Source: Vitellaria paradoxa (taxonomy: Eukaryota; Streptophyta; Magnoliopsida; Ericales; Sapotaceae). From it: a stretch of 64,000 bases of DNA. Shown piece after piece: positions 45,449-56,940 of this stretch (position 1 is the stretch's first letter; the number at the start of each line of letters is the position of its first letter). Location: the NCBI GenBank assembly GCA_019916065.1, contig JAINTL010000099.1:62001-126000 (forward strand), in the 5' to 3' direction. The notes below the pieces were generated by a model. It was given only the letters and a program-made list of their open reading frames with translations, made no database searches and was not told where the DNA came from. The position numbers and the translations under genes were made by a program.

Positions 45449-45758
45449 CTTCGGTCGACGAAGAAGGCTGAATGGAATCTTCAATCTTCGACGGTTTCGA
45501 TCAGTCGGGTTCCCCCAGTCTTGAAGAGGTTACGGGATGTGGATGGGATACGTCTTAATTACTAAGACGGCGCATTTATTGTAGCGGTACAGCCAAAGGT
45601 CGCAGTCATTTCGTATATCTGCCACGTGTCACCGTAACATTGGGCCGTACGAGAATATGCAGCGCCAATAGCGGATGGCCGTCAGATTGATATTTCTCGC
45701 CTTTCATCTCAACCGTTAATTTCCAAAAAACAGATTTGAAAATCTACTTTTACAGTAC

Positions 45759-45766
45759 TATAAATA
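45759..45766 (+). promoter_or_regulatory. TATA box of the antisense gene in element D
   Basis: tataaata on the plus strand, with the corresponding tataaa in element A (4985). About 150 bp downstream is a GT donor (tttcag/gtaaag at 45914), with the acceptor at 46130, so a spliced leader is plausible. Confidence 0.5.
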
Positions 45767-46130
45767 AGAGTTCTTAGAACATATTTCCCTTTTACGTGTT
45801 TGGATCATTGGAGCCTGTTGTTTCGTGCCTTCGTAGTGTTTCTCTCTGATTGCTTTTTTACCACCGGTGGCGGTATTTCTGAGATTTTGTGAACTTCTCC
45901 GTGCTCTTTTCAGGTAAAGCACCTTCTGTGCAACTCCTATCTTACGATTTTTCGATTTTAGGTCTCAATGTGGTGGCTATTGGTTAGGAGTGCCTATTTT
46001 TATTCAAAAAACCAGAGTCTTCCGAACCCTATAGGATTTGTAGATAACCCTAGGTACGTTAGGGCCGTTGTTAGTGGCCTGATATTTCTGTTGTATTCAA
46101 TCTGTTTATACCAGTTGTCTCGATTTTCAG

Positions 46131-48060
46131 AAATGGAGAACGTCGAAAGGGTTAGTTTATCGAGCTCCACCAGCTCTGACAATGACGGACTTGTCTTTCG
46201 TCGTCAACGAAACCCCACTGCTACTATACAAGTAGAAAAGAAGGGGAAGATCGCATAGTCGATGCGTTCGAGCCCAGGGTGGGCGTTAAGAGGGCTCGAA
46301 TCGTTGGCGAGGAGGAAGAGGGGGTTGGATTTGAGGCAGAAGGGATTAGATCTAATATCTCGATCACGAGGATTTCAAAAAAATCTCAAAGTTTCAATTC
46401 CCACTTGACATAACCATTAGGCAGCCGGGGAATGAATATGCGGCGTGTTCTCTGAGATCGAGATAAGTTGCTGTGTACGAAGGGGCTTTGGTTGGGGGCC
46501 TGCGCTTTCCCCTGCCAAGATTCGTTCGGGAGGTTCTGTCCCGACTAAACTTGGCCCCGGGACAGATTCCCCCGAACAGTTGGATGCTGACCCTTCTCTA
46601 CATCTAATCAGTAAGTAAACAACCCTCGATCACTCGGGAACATAAGGGATTGATCGGTCGGGCAAAGAAGCATTCCGTTTGAGATTCCCACTTCTTGATC
46701 ACTGTGGAGAATCTCGCGCTCTACTTGCTCGGTCCCAATCCAACAAAGGAGGCCTTGGAAGTCGAACGTGAGTGGAGTGAGTTATGTTTTGGTTTTTAGA
46801 TTGCTTGTTTACTTATTCTAAACTGAGAACCTTACGCTTTGATCTTGTAGGCAGTTTCGCTCCTGAAGGCTCCGATCAACCCGACCCCGACCCTTCAGAC
46901 ATGGCGTTCAATTTAAAATATCTGAAGAGGATGAAGGAGTCATCTCCAGCGAAGGAGTTGGGGGAACAACCTCCTACTCCAAAGAAGGCTCGAACAACTA
47001 AGCCTTCTGCTCCTGTGCCTCGGCCCACTCTCCCGGTTGCTGTCGCGCCACCAAAGGCTGCTGTCACCAAGGAGCCGGACACCTCTCAATCCCAATCGTC
47101 CAAGGATCTGGAGATTCCTCCTCTTCCGGTCAGGTCAACAACAACCAGCTCGGGATCAGAGGTTAGGGCATCCTCCAACCAAACCCTCATGGCTAGCAGT
47201 GAGCTGGCCTGTCAGAAGTTACTCACCACCGTGTCAGACGCTGATCTTACATCGGTTCGGTGAGGTCGTACTTCTGAGCTGGCATACGACTTGAACCACG
47301 ACATCTTCAAGGTACGATCTGAGCCATATCTTATAGATATATATTTATTTTTTGTTTTACCTTGAACTCATCATTCGTCATTTTTGTAGACTGTAGTATG
47401 ATCTCTGGCCATGTATCACCGATTATCCAGCATGACATTCTTCATAAAGAAAGGAAGAAGAATGCAGCCCTTATTACTGAGTTTGAGGCAAAGCAAAAGG
47501 AGTTGTTAATTATGCTTGAAGAGGCTAAGGATAACGCTGCCCTCGCTTGCGCCGAGCGGGATGAAGTTCTCAGACATAACCGTAAGGTATGGAAGAGAAC
47601 AAAAAACTGGACAGAGAAAGAAATGGCTTGTGGAGAGAGTTGAATGAGGCCACCGAGCGTCATCAGAGCTTAGAGCAAGAAGTGGCTGAGCTATCCTCAA
47701 ATATGGAGGACGCGGGAAAGAGAGCCATAGCGGAATTCAAGGATACTGATGATTACTAGGCGATGATTTTCCCCATTTTTATGTAAGGGTTCGATAATGT
47801 AAAGGCACACTTCAAGCTCAACTTCCCTGATCTAGACATCTCCCGCTTGGAGCTTGGGGAAATTGAAGCCACTCCCAGTGAAAAAAGGCAAGGAGAAGGG
47901 GGCGACAAGTCAGGGAGGTTCCTCTAGAGCGTGACGAGGTCGCCGAGCAAAATGTTGAGCCAAATGTTGAACAGTATATCGTTCAAACCACTGACGGCGA
48001 GGCTGATCACGCTGACAATGAGCCAAAGGAAGTCGATGATGCAGATGCTTAGACTTGGAC
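46131..48060 (+). pseudogene. Antisense gene of element D (gypsy-type 'Transposase_28'-like and coiled-coil ORFs)
   Basis: Opposite strand to gag-pol, in several exons. After the acceptor gattttcag (46130) an ATG at 46133 begins a Ser-rich acidic N-terminus. Near 46475-46612 the frame gives VYEGALVGGLRFPLPRFVRE, SRLNLAPGQIPPNSW: the plant 'putative gypsy-type transposon' motif. An exon at 46851-47311 (gatcttgtag acceptor, ttcaag/gtacga donor) encodes a Pro/Lys-rich segment, PPTPKKARTTKPSAPVPRPT. The exon from 47400 encodes a coiled coil (ALITEFEAKQKELLIMLEEA) and then AIAEFKDTDDY, as in A. Stops and shifts break it. Function unknown; antisense extra ORFs are known from several Tat elements. 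Confidence 0.65.
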
Positions 48061-48239
48061 AGATTTGAAGACTGATAACTCTTTTCTCTCTTTTTTTTTA
48101 ATGTAATGTTCACACCGCTAACGAACGATTTCTCTTTCAAATATCAATTCCTCTTTGATTTTTCTTTGCCAGATCATGCTTGAATGTGTTGACTTACCAA
48201 GAATTTTCGTTTGTTATATTTGTTTACTTGTTCTTTTGT

Positions 48240-48670
48240 TCCTCATATTGCCCGAACTCGTGGATCGGGTAGGAACGCTCGGCCATTCCAACTATATTCG
48301 CACAGCTCGATCTTGTGAGTCGAGTAGGATCACTTCCTTCACGTTGCTCGATCTCGTGAATCGAGCAGGGTCACTTGTCCTCGTGAACCATCTTCGCGCT
48401 ACTCAATCTCGTGAATCGAGCAGGATCACTTTTGACCTCGTGAGCCATCTTTGTGCTGCTTGATCTCGTGAATCGAGCAGGATCACTGTTGGCCTCGTGA
48501 GCCATCTTCGCGCTGCTCGATCTCGTGAATCGAGCAGGATCACTTTAGTCCTCGTGAGCCATCTTCGTGCTGCTCGATCTTGTGAATCATGCAGGATCAC
48601 TTTTGGCCTCGTGAGCCATCTTCGCGCTGCTTGATCTCGTGAATTGAGCAGGATCACTTTTTGTGTAAAG
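48240..48670. repeat. 57-bp tandem repeats in the 3' spacer of element D
   Basis: Roughly seven units of 'cctcgtgagccatcttcgcg' followed by ctgctcgatctcgtgaat and cgagcaggatcacttt. The best units are at 48430-48660. Because 57 is a multiple of three, the minus strand stays open there and encodes a 19-residue repeat (VILLDSRDRAARRWLTRPK). Probably not translated. Confidence 0.85.
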
Positions 48671-48819
48671 GTATTCCTGTGGTAGAAATTCTTCAAGACT
48701 ATGAGATTTAACAAGATAAAACAATAATAAATCATATCATTGGTGAAGGAACAAATCAATTGGTTGTTACAAGTTAGGGGGAACAATGAATCAGGCATAG
48801 TATTTCCTTAAATGTTCGA

Positions 48820-49575
48820 CGTGCCAAGGGTGAGATAGTTCTTTGCCCTCGATCGTCTTCAATCTGTAGGTCCATTTTCTTGTGTAGCCTGTTACTTCAT
48901 AAGGTCCTTCCTAATTAGGTCCTAATTTTCCTTTCTGGGGACTCCTTGTGGATTGGTTGACTCTCTTTAATACCAAATCACCAATGGCAAACTCTCTTTG
49001 TCGAATCCTGCAATTGTGATACTGGCGCATTTTTTGTTGGTAGGAAGCCATCCTAATTGCAGCTTGTAGCCTTCTTCCTTCAAGTAAATTAATTTCTTCA
49101 GCTAAGCTTTCATCATTCCTTTCTGGGTCGAAATTCTGTATTCTGGGGCTGGGCATCTCGACTTCGACCAGTATGACAGCCTCCACACCATATGCCAAGG
49201 AGAATGGAGTGTGTCCGATCATTACCCTTTCTGTGGTTCTGTATACCTATAAGATGTTCGGGAGCTCATCTGCCCAAAGGCCTTTAGCTTTGTCTAGTTT
49301 TGTCTTGATGATTTTTAGGAGAGATCTGTTTGCAACTTCTACCTGACCGTTTGCTTGGGGTGTTCTAGGGATGAGTAATGGTGATGTATCCCTAGTTCAT
49401 CGCACAACCCGTTAAATTGCCAGCCCTCGAACTACTTGCCATTGTCAGTTATGATTACCTTCGAAATTCCAAATCTGCAGACGATATTTTGCCATAAAAA
49501 CTTTCTCATATTTTGCTTCGTAATGCTGGCTAGGGCTTCAGCTTCAACCCACTTGGTAAAGTAATCAATCCCAAC
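48820..49575 (-). pseudogene. Integrase C-terminal region of element D
   Basis: Minus strand. VIITDNGK and then a stop (where Gln fits) near 49435-49460 holds the second catalytic Asp; NGQVE appears only in a shifted frame near 49350. The open part at 49222-48911 reads GHTPFSLAYGVEAVI, VEVEMPSPRI and REFAIGDLVLKRV, the usual C-terminal segment that binds DNA in gypsy integrases. Frame breaks between parts. Confidence 0.75.
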
Positions 49576-50009
49576 TACTGCAAACTTTCTCTGCCCCTTG
49601 CCGGCAAGGGGCTGACGATGTCAATTCCCCACGGTGCGAATGGCCACGGGCTTTGGACATGTGTCATTTCCTCAACTGGCTGTCTAGGGATGCTGGCAAA
49701 TCTCTGGTATTTGTCACATTTCTTAATAAATTCGCAAGCATCAAACTCTATGGTAGGCCAATAATAGCTAGCTCTCAAGACTTTCCCTGCCAGAGCTCTG
49801 CTTCCTAAGTGGTTGCCACATACTCCTTCGTGAATTTCTTCCATCACATAACTTGCTTCCGGCTTATTTAGGCATCGTAGCAGTGGGGAGCTATGCCCCC
49901 GCTTATAGAGAATTCCATCCATGATGAGGTATCTGCTTGCGCGATACTGTATTCTTCGTGCCTCGTTCTTATCAGCAGGAAGTTGACCATGCTCAAGGTA
50001 AGATCTCAT
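49575..50009 (-). pseudogene. Integrase N-terminal region and start of catalytic core, element D
   Basis: Minus strand, 144 codons. Zinc module: EIHEGVCGNHLGSRALAGKV, YYWPTIEFDACEFIKKCDKY, with His, His, Cys, Cys in the gypsy integrase order. The core begins WPFAPWGIDIVSPLPARG, whose Asp in GIDI is the first of the catalytic triad. The frame is lost after about residue 140 and resumes further left. Confidence 0.82.
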
Positions 50010-50168
50010 CGGTCGGGCCCATTCTGCTTCTTCCTCTACCTGATTGATATCTGAACTTTGGATGCTTAGGGAATTAAGGACTTCAACTGGAACCTCTGGG
50101 CTTTGTTCTTTTGAGGACGCTATCTTTGCTAGCCGATCGGCATCTTCGTTCTGTAATCTTGGGATCCA

Positions 50169-50500
50169 CTACAGCTGGAACTTTGTGAACTTTTGTGAAA
50201 GAGCGATTGCCCTCCGATAGTATTTAGCCATGTGTGCGTCTCTTATCTCATAATCTCCCTGCATTTGTTCTACGACAAGTTGTGAGTCACTGTATACCTT
50301 AAGCTGCTGTGCCCCCATTCGCTGAGCGATCCAGAGTCCTGCTAGTAGGGCCTCATATTCTTCTTCGTTGTTAGATGCAGGGAATTGGAAGCAGAGGGCG
50401 TAGTTGAATTTCTGACCGTCGGGGGAAGTCAGAATGATACCTGCACCACTTGTATGGCGAGTAGAGGAGCCATCCACATGGAGTGTCCACAGTTGATCGT
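50169..50500 (-). pseudogene. Second (archaeal-type) RNase H of element D
   Basis: Minus strand. MDGSSTRHTSGAGIILTSPD has the first Asp, NNEEEYEALLAGLWIAQRMG the Glu and LKVYSDSQLVVEQMQGDY the second Asp of type-I RNase H. This extra domain after the RT-linked RNase H defines Tat-lineage elements. A stop follows FTKFQL where WIP normally continues. In active elements it removes the RNA strand and may help plus-strand priming. Confidence 0.82.
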
Positions 50501-50599
50501 TGTTTGTAACTTCGGGTAGGTCGTCAGGATGAGCTGTAAATTCAGCAATGAAGTCCGCTGCTGCTTGCCCCTTTATTGTTACTCTTGGTCTGTACTGGA

Positions 50600-50990
50600 T
50601 GTCAAACTGGCTTAGCTCGACGGACTATTTCACCAGCCTACCCGAAGTTACATTCCTTAGGGGCTGATCTGTGAGGACCACAATGGTATGGGCTTGAAAA
50701 TAGGCTCGTAGGCGCCTAGATGCCGTTACCAAAGCGAAGGCTAACAGTTCAATTTTTGGGTAACGCTCTTCGGCCCCCTGCAGGGCCCTACTTGTGTAGT
50801 AAACTGGCTTTTGCACACCTTCTTCTTCCCTTACAAGCACAGAACTCACAGTTGTGACAGAGATAAAGAGATACAAGAAAAGTTCTTCCCCCGGGATAGT
50901 TCGGCTGAGGAGGGGTACTGATCCCAAATACCGCTTTAGTAGCAAAAGGCTTCATCACATTCTGTTGTCCACTCAAAGGCTTTCCGGAGT
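50600..50990 (-). pseudogene. RT-linked RNase H of element D
   Basis: Minus strand. LYLFISVTTVSSVLVREEEG, KPVYYTSRALQGAEERYPKI and VVLTDQPLRNV follow the gypsy RNase H pattern. The first catalytic Asp is replaced in LFISVT, as is usual for the first RNase H of Tat elements, where the second copy may have taken over. Confidence 0.72.
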
Positions 50991-51916
50991 ACTTTGAAAA
51001 ATGGATGACATTTATCTGTCGATCGGGAAATAAACCTGTTGAGCGCGGCTACCCGTCCTGCTAACTTCTGCACTTCCTTAGTTGTTCTTGGTGGCTTCAT
51101 GTCCATTAGTGCTCGCACTTTTTTGGGGTTTGCTTCTATTCCGTGGCTCGAGACCATAAAGTCGAGAAATTTGCCAGACGCCACACCGAATGCGCACTTA
51201 GTTGGATTGAGTTTCATGCCATACTTCCTCAAAGTGTTGAATGTTTCTTGCAAGTCGGAAACGTGGGAGCCTGCCTTCTTGCTTTTTACCAACATGTCAT
51301 CGACATACACTTCAACATTCCTGCCAATTGATCCCCCAAACATCTTGTTCATCAACCTCTGATATGTCGCCCCTGCATTTTTCAATCCGAATGGCATGAT
51401 GTTATAGAAATACAATCCCCGATCGGTTATGAATGCCGTGTGCTCTTGATCTTATTCGACCATCTTGATTTGGTTATACCCAGAAAAGGCATCCATAAAG
51501 GATAATAGTTCGTGGCCCACAGTAGAATCAACCAGGAGGTCAATGCTTGGTAACGGGAAACTATCCTTCGGGCAAGCCTTATTGTGGTCGGTGAAATCTA
51601 CACACATTCTCCATTTGCCATTGGACTTTTTCACCATTACCATGTTCGATAGCTAGGCAGGATAGCGAACTTCCCTGATGAAGTTGACCTTTATTAATTT
51701 TTCTACCTCTTCAGCGATTGCCTTGCTGCGTTTGGGGTAGAAAGTTCTCCTTTTCTGCTTCACCGGTCTGGCCGTCGGGTGTATGCTCAAACGATGGGCA
51801 ATTACGCTCGTGGCTATCCCTAGCATGTCTTCATGGGACCGCGCGAAGATATCTGCATTGTTCAACAAAAAATCCTTTATTTGGCTTTTTAAGGGTTCTG
51901 GTGTCTCGGAACCCAC
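50936..51916 (-). pseudogene. Reverse transcriptase of element D
   Basis: Minus strand, three open segments broken by single stops at about 51653 and 51450. In order: RSKAIAEEVEKLIKVNFIRE; KKSNGKWRMCVDFTDHNKAC and LLSFMDAFSGYNQIKM (first catalytic Asp); MPFGLKNAGATYQRLMNKMF and VEVYVDDMLVKSKKAGSHVS (catalytic Asp pair); then the thumb and connection, LAGRVAALNRFISRSTDKC. Length and motif order match plant gypsy RT. The motif residues are intact although the frame is not. Confidence 0.88.
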
Positions 51917-51918
51917 CT

Positions 51919-52572
51919 TTACTGTTCTTGCTTGCTCGGGCGGGCTATGGTCACGTCCTCCATTTCACCTTCCGGCTCTCCTCTTCTTACCTCCTGGTTA
52001 TCTTTTACTTCTAGTCCATCTATCACCAAGGTCTCCCTTTGAGCATCCTCTTTTAGAGATGACATGTAACACTCTCGAGCCACTTTCTGATCACCTATGA
52101 CACAACCCACTCCATGTTCGGTCGGGAACTTGATACAAAGATGGTACGTGGATGTGACAACCCGGAATTGATAGAGGGCCGTCCTACCAAGGATCACATT
52201 ATTCGCTGATGGGTAGTCCACGACAAAAAAATTAATCATTTTGGTCGCTTTGTGCTGCTCGTGCCCCAAGGTAACTGGTAGTGTGATTGATCCGAGTGGA
52301 GTAATCTTATCTCCAGTAAACCCGACGAGAGGGGAAAAAACTGCGTGTAACTTGTCCCGACCGATCTTCATCTTTTCAAATGCCCCCAAGTTGATGATGT
52401 CTGCCGAACTTTCGCTATCTACCAGTATTCTCCATATTTTGAAATTGGCTATGACAGTTGAGATCACCAAGGGGTCGTCATGTGGTTGACACAAGTCATT
52501 CGCCTTGTCTTCTATAAATATGATCGTTTGGCTGTCCGCTTTCATTTTCTTAGTGGGTCGATCAGTCACCAA
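51919..52572 (-). pseudogene. Aspartic protease and linker of element D
   Basis: Minus strand, 217 codons open. The active site reads WRILVDSESSADIINLGAFE: catalytic Asp kept, but the following Gly (D-S-G) is Glu, which should inactivate it. The flanking pattern (CQPHDDPLVI before; NVILGRTALYQFRVVTSTYH after) matches plant gypsy protease of this lineage. In element A the same motif is broken at the Asp instead. Confidence 0.75.
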
Positions 52573-54241
52573 TACCTCTCGAGGTCGGCTAGTTTCACGT
52601 ACGTACTTTTCCTAATCGTTGAAGATTCCCCTCCTGCGGCGAAACCCTCGAAAATAACCCTTATCTCTCTAATCGGGCGTTCATTCGTTCTTTCCCGATC
52701 GGGACTTCGCCTCTCGGGGCTCCTCCTTCTATTGTTCGGTTGCTCAGGCATTCTCTGTTCTCCTCGTCCATTGCTAGTTCGCCCGGCCGCGAATTGGCCA
52801 AGTCACCCCTGGTGGATCAGTTGCTCCACCTATCACTTTAAATCATAACAGTCTTCAGTATCGTGGCCATGGTCTCGATGGAACCTGCAATACTTTGTTC
52901 AAGATCGCTTGCCAGCGGGGGTTTTCAATCTTTCCAGCCAACGTATGGCCGGATCATTTTGAATTTCATAGAGAACATTTTCCAGCCTGGTGTTGAGGGG
53001 GGTAAAGTCCTGTCGATCATCGAATCACCTGGGGCCCCTGTTAGGTCTACTATCAGTTCGCCGGGTCTTGAAGCTCTTGTTTTCTCTCATAGTATCAAGG
53101 TCAGTTGGCCTTCTTTTCTCCGTCCTCGAACTTTCGACCCTGTCATTACTTTTCTTGGCTGCCATGGCATCTTCTACATTAATGTATTTTTGTGCACGAA
53201 ATATGAGTTCCGCCATGTCAATAGGAGGTTTTTTACCAACGAAGCCATGAACCTGGAGGACCCCAGTCTACTCATGAAAGCAGTCATGACAACCTTATCG
53301 TCTGCTTCGTCTACTTCCAGAATCTCCTTGTTGAATCTTCCGACATAGTCCTTGAGGGCTTCCCCTTGTCCTTGCCTGATTGTAAGGAGATGGGTGGCCG
53401 GTCGTCTCTGTCTTTGACCCCCAATGAAGTGGCTAACGAAGAGCTTACTTAACTGACAAAAAGTGGTGATACTGCTGGCCTTAAGCTTGGAAAACCACAG
53501 TTGTGCGGGGCCCTTCAGTGTTGTTGGGAAGACCTAGCACATAATCTCGTCCAGGTAGACGTGAATAAGCATTAGGGTTTTGAAGGTCTCCAGGTGATCA
53601 AGTGGGTCCTGAGACCCGTTGAAGGAGTCAAGTGCTAACATTTTAAATTTGGGAGGCAAGGGACAAGCCATTACCATGGGAGAGAATAGGGAATCAGCAT
53701 TTCCAACTAAGCTTTCCACCAGATGAGGGGCTCTAACTGCTGCTAAGACAGCTTCCATTTGAGCCTACATGGCCTTAATCTGTTTATCCCAAGGATTTGC
53801 AGAAAGGCCTCTGGTGCTAGTGCCTTCAATTCGTGAAAGCTCGAGGAGGCCCCCACGTGAGATGTCAGCTGCAAAGGTCCTTTCCCACCTTCGGGATGCT
53901 TCTGGTAGCTTATAGAAAATGTCATTCTCACCAACGAACCCTACTCCGTGGGGAAAAGCCAGTCGAGGCCCAGTTGGGGCCTCTTCATGCGCTGTACCAT
54001 TCAACTCTACATCATTCCCATTGCGTACCCCATTAGTTGTTGGGGCAACAGGAGGTTGGACTGGGGCAGGGGGCACATCTCTCTGCTGTAACAACAGCTG
54101 ATTTTGGGCTACGAGAGCCTGCATAGTCGTCATCATTTCTTGCATTTGCCTCTCCATAACAGTGATACGTTCATCGTTTTGGTTCTCCATTGTCGCGGCT
54201 GAGGGAGGTTGAGTATTAGCACCGGATCTGGTTTGGACCAT
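52566..54241 (-). pseudogene. gag: Gag region of element D
   Basis: Minus strand. ATG 54241 opens MVQTRSGANTQPPSAATMEN and a Gln/Met-rich helix (RQMQEMMTTMQALVAQNQLL). Stops at 53765 and 53534 break the capsid part, which reads PLPPKFKMLALDSFNGSQDP, DHLETFKTLMLIH and, beyond, VGRFNKEILEVDEADDKVVM. The C-terminal basic Arg/Glu-rich segment (52751-52566, SPERRSPDRERTNERP) leads to the IREIRVIFEGFAAGGE motif before protease. No zinc knuckle is clear. Confidence 0.82.
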
Positions 54242-54280
54242 AAAAATTAGTGAGAAACGGTGGAATCAATGAAAGAAGTC

Positions 54281-54300
54281 GATTCCCATAGACGGCGCCA
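54281..54300 (-). other. Primer-binding site of element D
   Basis: Minus strand tggcgccgtctatgggaatc, identical over 20 bases to that of element A and two bases from the LTR. Confidence 0.75.
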
Positions 54301-54302
54301 AG

Positions 54303-54809
54303 TGATGATGATCCTCACCAGATCTGACTGCGTGGATGATCCGAGCCTAGTCCGAATTTCTATCTTGACACCGGTGTGGTGCCTGCCAAGGATACTCCGA
54401 TGGTTCAGTCAGCAAACCAAAGTATATGAGAGAATATTTTAGCAGAGTTACAGCAAAACTTTTGTAAGAATGAATCCGTACCTCTTTCTTGCATTGTAAG
54501 TATATATATAGGGGGGAAGGATCTGCATGAGTTCCTATACATGTGGGTCATATTGAATACAAATTCTCACCGAATCAAATCGTGCCACGTGTACACACGG
54601 ATCTCCATGCGGATATTCCATAACAATCCATTATTGGGCAAACAGTGTATTTTCAGGCGGATATCACAGAGCGTGTCAGAGAGTAGTTAACTACACGACT
54701 GCAGCGTGACTAGTTTAGCTCGGCTCGATCGATCAGGGAGGACAAGATTGTCACTGACCCGACCAATCAATCAATCAGATCAAACTATCCCGACCGATCC
54801 TCTCTATCA
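54303..54809 (-). repeat. 5' LTR of element D
   Basis: 507 bp, partner of 44928-45434. Minus-strand TATA-like run at about 54497-54509. Confidence 0.93.
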
Positions 54810-54814
54810 AATTA

Positions 54815-56408
54815 TATAATAATTTAGAGAATGTAACTCCAAGTATAAGTCTAAGATAATTTGTAAAAATATATACGCACAACATCATCTTAGATTATAT
54901 ACTGCAAAGAAGGACGAGATTTGGATATATATGCATTCCTGTATTCAAAAGCCATCAATTCTTGTATGTAGAGATCATACAAGGAAGGTGAACGGCTTGG
55001 TTCTACATCCAATCATCCTATATCTCGGCTTGGTTCTATACTCAATCATCTCATCTCTCAGCTCTCTCAAGCATACAACAAAATATTCACAGGTGATTCG
55101 ATGAGACATATCAAAACCAAGTACTTAAACTATACCTATTACATGTCTTATTGGATTTGAGTACATGAATTTGGGCCTTACATCACAAGCTCAAATTATT
55201 AGCTCGACAATATCTGATCCAACAGTAAATAACCCAAAAAAAAAAAAAAAAAAAATCACTTTGTGACTAATACAGATCGTTGGATCATTGGGAACAACTA
55301 TATATTAAAAATCAACATATAATCAGCTCAAGTTTTTCTAAAAAAATAAATGAAGCTACCAGTCCATAAATTCTTATATTATCCCACTTGAACAATAGCA
55401 AAATGCTGTATAAATTAGACTCGTTTGAAAGCAAAAGAAAAAAAAATAAGTAAATAAACCGAGTTAATTGAAAAAAAAAATACTTAAATGAAACAAATGA
55501 AGTGATGATCTTTATTCAGTCATTTAGTATAAACAAACGTCTAGTCAATAGGAGCAAATATACAGTCATAATTGTAAAATTCAAAAAATTTTAAATTCTA
55601 AAATATATAAAATTTCAGTAATATTTTACTAATTATTTTTTCCTAAAAATTTTTTAACTTGCTGTGACAAACGTATTTATTTAATGTACCAACCCAAAAT
55701 CTTGTTGCTGAAATTCATACTCAATTTCCTTAACTATAATTTCTTCACCCTAACGTTTTAACCTAAGTAATTTCTTTTTTCATTCACATCTCAAACGCAC
55801 TTTGTAATCCAGTTATATAACCTAACCAAGTTTCTTAACCAGACTTCAGTTCTATAATTCACTTGGAGACCCACCCAACATCCGTATCAGAAATACTGTC
55901 ACCGACTTATACAACTTGCCTTCCCGCTCCATCAAACGTAGCTGTAGCCTAGCTTAGGAGAATGAGAAGCAGCCTTCACAGGCCATACGTCATAGATGTT
56001 GGACTTTGGAGGATTCTTGGTTGGAAAACCGGAGTGGAGAGATCTATACATACGGGTGTGTATCTCTTGTTTGCATTACTAATTGAAGTTATTTCTACTT
56101 TTTGAGAATAATAGAGAGCGAGAACTAGAGGAAAGGAAGGAGCCCTAGACCCAGGCCCAGTTCATTTCTCCTTCGTTCTTCATTCGTAAGGTAGAATGAT
56201 ATCTTCTAGATATGTATTCTCATGTTGATCAAAAGTATATGTGTTGCATGATAATTGAACAACCTTAACTAATTTAGTAATGTTAAGATACATGATAATA
56301 GAAACTAAGAAGATTTATGGATTTCATTAATTGATGCACTTATGTAAATTGTGTTTATACAATTTTTTGGGAAATTGTATGATTCTTTCAAATTCTGTCA
56401 TTAGTACG
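54815..56408. other. Intergenic A+T-rich sequence, no gene
   Basis: Contains a local duplication ('cggcttggttctacatccaatcatc' type phrase near 54992 and 55028) and an A-run at 55230-55250. No convincing ORF, RNA or paired repeat ends. Confidence 0.5.
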
Positions 56409-56940
56409 TGATAGGGTGCATACAACCGAACAAGGTTATTGAACGAGCATGTTTGGGGCCCAAGCCGACTGAACAACACGGACCTCGGTTGGGCCGATTG
56501 TCGTGCTGATCGTCATATTAAAAGATAAGGTTGCTTACGTTACAATCACACGTGTAACCATATTCTAACATATTATGTGATTCTCGCTAAAAAAAGTACT
56601 ACTTGCTACTTAAGGGTTTTGAAAACTAATTAAGGGAATCGACGTTGGGACTTATAATACATGTGGCATAATCTGATTGGAGAGAAAGTATAATTATGTG
56701 GGGCGTATATATATCATGCTCATGCAGATCTCATACCTCAATATATACACTATCTTCTCAAGTACACGGTACGCACATTCTTTATCATACTAAAACTCTG
56801 CCAAAATACTTTCTCAATTCTCTTGACAACTTAACCATCGTAGATTTTTGACAGGTACCACACTATTGTACTCGATAGTATTTTGGGCTTGGATCGGACT
56901 CTTGGAGGATACTGGTTTACCAGGTCCTTATTATGTAAAA
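56409..56940 (+). mobile_element. Solo LTR relic of a Tat-type element, plus orientation
   Basis: Collinear with the minus-strand LTR of element A: tgatagggtgcatacaacc at the start; 'ttgcttacgtta...atattctaacatatt-tgtgattct' in the middle; 'ctgccaaaatactttctcaa' and 'gacaggtaccacact' near the end. Much diverged. No internal region and no clear target duplication, so the right end is approximate. Confidence 0.6.

Larger units (their letters stand above)
44928..54809 (-). mobile_element. LTR retrotransposon D, Ty3/gypsy Tat lineage, structurally complete
   Basis: 9,882 bp flanked by aatta (44923-44927 and 54810-54814). The two 507-bp LTRs differ at about 37 positions by my count, mostly transitions, so it is younger than A. 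Minus-strand order: 5' LTR, primer site, gag, protease, RT, RNase H, second RNase H, integrase, 57-bp tandem repeats, antisense gene, polypurine tract, 3' LTR. Many stops and frameshifts in gag-pol mean it cannot move by itself. It is related to A in every domain but has different LTRs. Confidence 0.93.

Noticed and set aside
48240..48670. CRISPR-like array
   Set aside because: Contiguous 57-bp units without unique spacers, in a plant retroelement spacer.
53025..53348. Plus-strand ORFs over the gag region of element D
   Set aside because: The minus strand of this stretch has the gag pattern conserved with element A; the plus frames are shadows.
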